The position numbers and the translations under genes were made by a program. From positions 1-37,906 of the forward strand of contig NZ_LMAK01000026.1 in the NCBI RefSeq assembly GCF_001439665.1: a stretch of DNA of 37,906 nt, read 5' to 3'. The DNA is from Formosa algae (GTDB taxonomy: Bacteria; Bacteroidota; Bacteroidia; Flavobacteriales; Flavobacteriaceae). The notes beneath the pieces were generated by a model. That model was not told the origin of the DNA, made no database searches, and worked only from the letters and a program-made list of their open reading frames with translations. Shown here in pieces: positions 36,031 to 37,906 of the stretch (the first letter of the stretch is position 1; each line of letters opens with the position of its first letter).

Positions 36031-37071
36031 ATGCGATTAATAACTAGCCTTTTACTTTTTATTTTAATGTCATCTTGTAATCAAGAGGTTAAAAAAACGG
36101 TTAAAACATATAAATCTGTTGAGATTCAGGATATTTATAACGATTCAATAAGCGTACGCGCCATAGAACTTATGGGAGATGGAACCTTAACTTTTGCAGC
36201 AAATAATGGAGTTTATGGATTGTATTTCCCGAAGAAAGCACAATGGGTAACCTCTACGCAATTACACGATTCTGTACCGTTACATTTTAGAGCGGTTGCA
36301 CATACGGCTAACGATTTTTTCATGTTGAGTATTGAAAGCCCTGCGCTGTTGTATAAAACAGGAGATGATGGGAAAATGACTTTGGTGTATGAAGAACATG
36401 GTGAAGGTGTGTTTTACGATGCTATGACGTTTTGGAATGATAAAGAAGGGCTTGCTATTGGCGATAGTGTTAATGGTTGTTTGTCTATTATAATTACTCG
36501 CGATGGTGGTGAAACTTGGACAAAATTAGCTTGCGACGTTTTACCAGAATCTTTAGAGGGCGAAGGTGCATTTGCAGCAAGTAATACTAATATTAAGGTG
36601 TTAGGAGATAAAGCATGGATTGCCACTACAACAGGAACCATTTATTTTACAGGTAATAAAGGTGTGTCTTGGGTAAGTATAGAAACACCAATGCTAAATA
36701 CAGAGCCAACACAAGGTATATATTCTATAGATTTTTATGACGATTATAATGGTTTTGCCGTTGGAGGAGATTACACAAAACCAGAATTAAATACAGCTAA
36801 TAAAATGAAAACGTCTAATGGTGGGACAACTTGGGAATTAATCTCAGACGGCAAAGCTCCAGGTTATAAAAGCTGTGTGCAATACATCCCTAATAGTGAT
36901 GCGCAAGGTCTTGTTGCCGTTAGTTTTAATGGAATAGATCTGTCTCATGATGGCGGTTTAACTTGGAAACATATTAGCGATGAATCTTTCTATACCATTA
37001 GATTTGTAAACGATTCTTTGGCCTATGCCGCTGGACAAGATCGCATCTCTAAATTAGAATTTAAAGAATAA
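36031..37071 (+). CDS. Ycf48-like beta-propeller lipoprotein
   Basis: 346 residues. The N-terminus is a lipoprotein signal (MRLITSLLLFILMSS then C16), so the mature protein should be membrane-anchored. The rest is built of BNR/Ycf48-type propeller blades with the Asp-box-like pattern: 'ITRDGGETWTKLA', 'FTGNKGVSWVSIE', 'TSNGGTTWELISDG', 'LSHDGGLTWKHIS', each followed by a strand such as 'DDYNGFAVGGDY' or 'NDSLAYAAGQD'. This is the fold of photosystem II assembly factor Ycf48 and of sialidase-like proteins. In non-photosynthetic bacteria the role is unknown. It lacks neighbours that would suggest one. Confidence 0.85.
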   Translation: MRLITSLLLFILMSSCNQEVKKTVKTYKSVEIQDIYNDSISVRAIELMGDGTLTFAANNGVYGLYFPKKAQWVTSTQLHDSVPLHFRAVAHTANDFFMLSIESPALLYKTGDDGKMTLVYEEHGEGVFYDAMTFWNDKEGLAIGDSVNGCLSIIITRDGGETWTKLACDVLPESLEGEGAFAASNTNIKVLGDKAWIATTTGTIYFTGNKGVSWVSIETPMLNTEPTQGIYSIDFYDDYNGFAVGGDYTKPELNTANKMKTSNGGTTWELISDGKAPGYKSCVQYIPNSDAQGLVAVSFNGIDLSHDGGLTWKHISDESFYTIRFVNDSLAYAAGQDRISKLEFKE

Positions 37072-37326
37072 ATCTATCTACAGTATCAGATCTTAATATA
37101 CTTAATTAACTACAAAAATATTAGGCTTTTAAAGCGACTCAATATTATTTATTTCAGAAAATAATAAGGTATGATAATAGTCATAAATTATAATCTGTAA
37201 AGCCTTTACTTTTGCATGCTTTTAAGTGTAATTAGTTATTCTAAAATGTTGTTATAAAATTAGTTTAAGAAATATTTTAATATTATGATATTAAAATTTA
37301 AGTAGTTTTTGATGTGAATATTTCGT
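37072..37326 (+). other. Long non-coding stretch before the riboswitch transcript
   Basis: 255 AT-rich bases with no ORF of note. It holds a small palindrome (GTAAAG, C, CTTTAC at 37197-37209) overlapping a TAnnTTTG-type element TACTTTTG at 37207-37214. No clear terminator follows the lipoprotein gene. Otherwise nothing recognised. Confidence 0.5.
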
Positions 37327-37334
37327 TAAATTTG
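37327..37334 (+). promoter_or_regulatory. Candidate -7 element for the B12-controlled transcript
   Basis: TAAATTTG followed by C, an exact TAnnTTTG match, just before the riboswitch. A TTTG at 37308-37311 is only 15 bases upstream, shorter than the usual spacing. Confidence 0.5.
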
Positions 37335-37355
37335 CACTTTTAAAAGTATAAAGAA

Positions 37356-37518
37356 AATTGGTTGTTGCGTTTTTATTTACGTAAACATTAAAAGGGAATT
37401 CGGTGTAAATCCGAAACTGTCCCGCAGCTGTAAGCTCAAAACTGAAGCCTAATTTAGGGTCACTTTTCAATAGAAAGGGAAGGCCAGGTGGAAGGAGTAA
37501 GTCAGAAGACCTGCCTTT
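37356..37518 (+). promoter_or_regulatory. Cobalamin (B12) riboswitch
   Basis: The conserved cobalamin aptamer core is present in order: AAAGGGAATTCGGTG at 37390-37404, AATCCGAAACTGTCCCGCAG at 37408-37427 followed by CTGTAA, GGGTCACT at 37457-37464, GGGAAGGCC at 37478-37486, and the B12 box with AAGTCAGAAGACCTGCC at 37499-37515. Known cobalamin riboswitches bind adenosyl- or methylcobalamin and lower expression of the downstream gene. Here that is a TonB-dependent receptor. The 125 bases between aptamer and start codon contain several small hairpins (around 37540-37558, 37582-37593 and 37599-37615) that may form the expression platform. Confidence 0.95.
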
Positions 37519-37643
37519 TTTCTAGTAATTCAAATAGCTTTCGGGGATAAAAGCTTGGGATTAGAATCTTAATTATTCTTCTCTTTAGAGAGTACCATAG
37601 TTTTGCTGTGGCATCTTTCCTCGTTCGTATAAAACTAGATGAG

Positions 37644-37906
37644 GTGAGATTTTTTAAATCGTTTTATTGTAATTTATTTATCGGGTGTTTGTTGTCTTGG
37701 TCTGCTATGGCTCAAGATAAAGATTCTGTGTCTACAACAACTCTAAACGAAGTCGTTTTAAAATACAATGTCACGCAGCATCAAGCACATGTGTCTCCAG
37801 TTCCTGTTCAGACGTTAAATAGCGAAACATTAGCTCAGCTAAATAGCTTAAATGTTGCCGATGCCATTCGGTTTTTTAGTGGTGTACAGCTTAAAGATTA
37901 TGGCGG
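37644..37906 (+). CDS. TonB-dependent outer-membrane receptor, probable cobalamin importer (3' end beyond window)
   Basis: 87 residues are visible. The start is GTG at 37644; it gives a proper signal peptide (MRFFKSFYCNLFIGCLLSWS then AMAQ) and no ATG lies upstream in frame. An in-frame ATG at the end of the signal sequence would destroy it. After cleavage comes a TonB-box-like segment 'TTLNEVVLKYNVTQ'. The start of the plug domain follows: 'VQTLNSETLAQLNSLNVADA', 'IRFFSGVQLKDYGG'. Because a cobalamin riboswitch leads the transcript, a BtuB-type role in B12 or cobinamide uptake through the outer membrane is the best guess. Confidence 0.88.
   Translation, partial: MRFFKSFYCNLFIGCLLSWSAMAQDKDSVSTTTLNEVVLKYNVTQHQAHVSPVPVQTLNSETLAQLNSLNVADAIRFFSGVQLKDYG

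Overview
The window looks like a chromosomal segment of a marine-type member of the Flavobacteriaceae (Bacteroidetes). The reasons are: low GC and AT-rich intergenic regions; -7 promoter elements of the Bacteroidetes TAnnTTTG type in front of many genes; almost no Shine-Dalgarno sequences; type IX secretion (T9SS) C-terminal sorting domains on two secreted enzymes; families typical of the phylum (DUF5606, DUF349, OstA-like, TPR-histidine kinase); and an alginate-lyase-type PL6 enzyme. The genus cannot be fixed from the sequence alone.

Layout. (1) 1-2716 is a small surface-glycan island: a 5'-complete but window-truncated CDP-glycerol glycerophosphotransferase-like gene, two paralogous sulfotransferases (about 78% identical by eye), and a family 2 glycosyltransferase between them in opposite orientation. 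(2) 2724-6565 is housekeeping: dapD, ruvX, a small secreted protein, def, a DUF5606 gene and mazG. (3) 6781-22486 is almost entirely on the minus strand: NDH-2, a DUF349 protein, aroE with two tandem DUF368 genes (polyprenyl-phosphate translocase family), a TPR protein, a class III aminotransferase with an OstA-like gene, purA with a Fur-family gene, a Rel/SpoT (p)ppGpp enzyme and a sirtuin. (4) 22548-28527 holds trmH, a secreted PL6 lyase, the remnant of an AraC-type regulator, and a LuxR-type response regulator with a TPR histidine kinase. (5) 28560-37071 holds purL, a secreted endonuclease I with duplicated C-terminal modules, an RsmB-type rRNA methyltransferase and a Ycf48-like lipoprotein. 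(6) 37072-37906 holds a long leader with a clear cobalamin riboswitch and the start of a TonB-dependent receptor, probably an outer-membrane B12 importer.

Most of the window is conserved core metabolism. The accessory or less understood parts are the sulfotransferase/glycosyltransferase island, the broken AraC-like gene next to the two-component system, the duplicated module in the endonuclease, and the tandem DUF368 pair. Several upstream TTG starts can be rejected because the TTG lies inside a -7 promoter element or a good ATG follows; such genes are given here with the ATG start. No tRNA, rRNA, CRISPR array, insertion sequence or prophage was seen.
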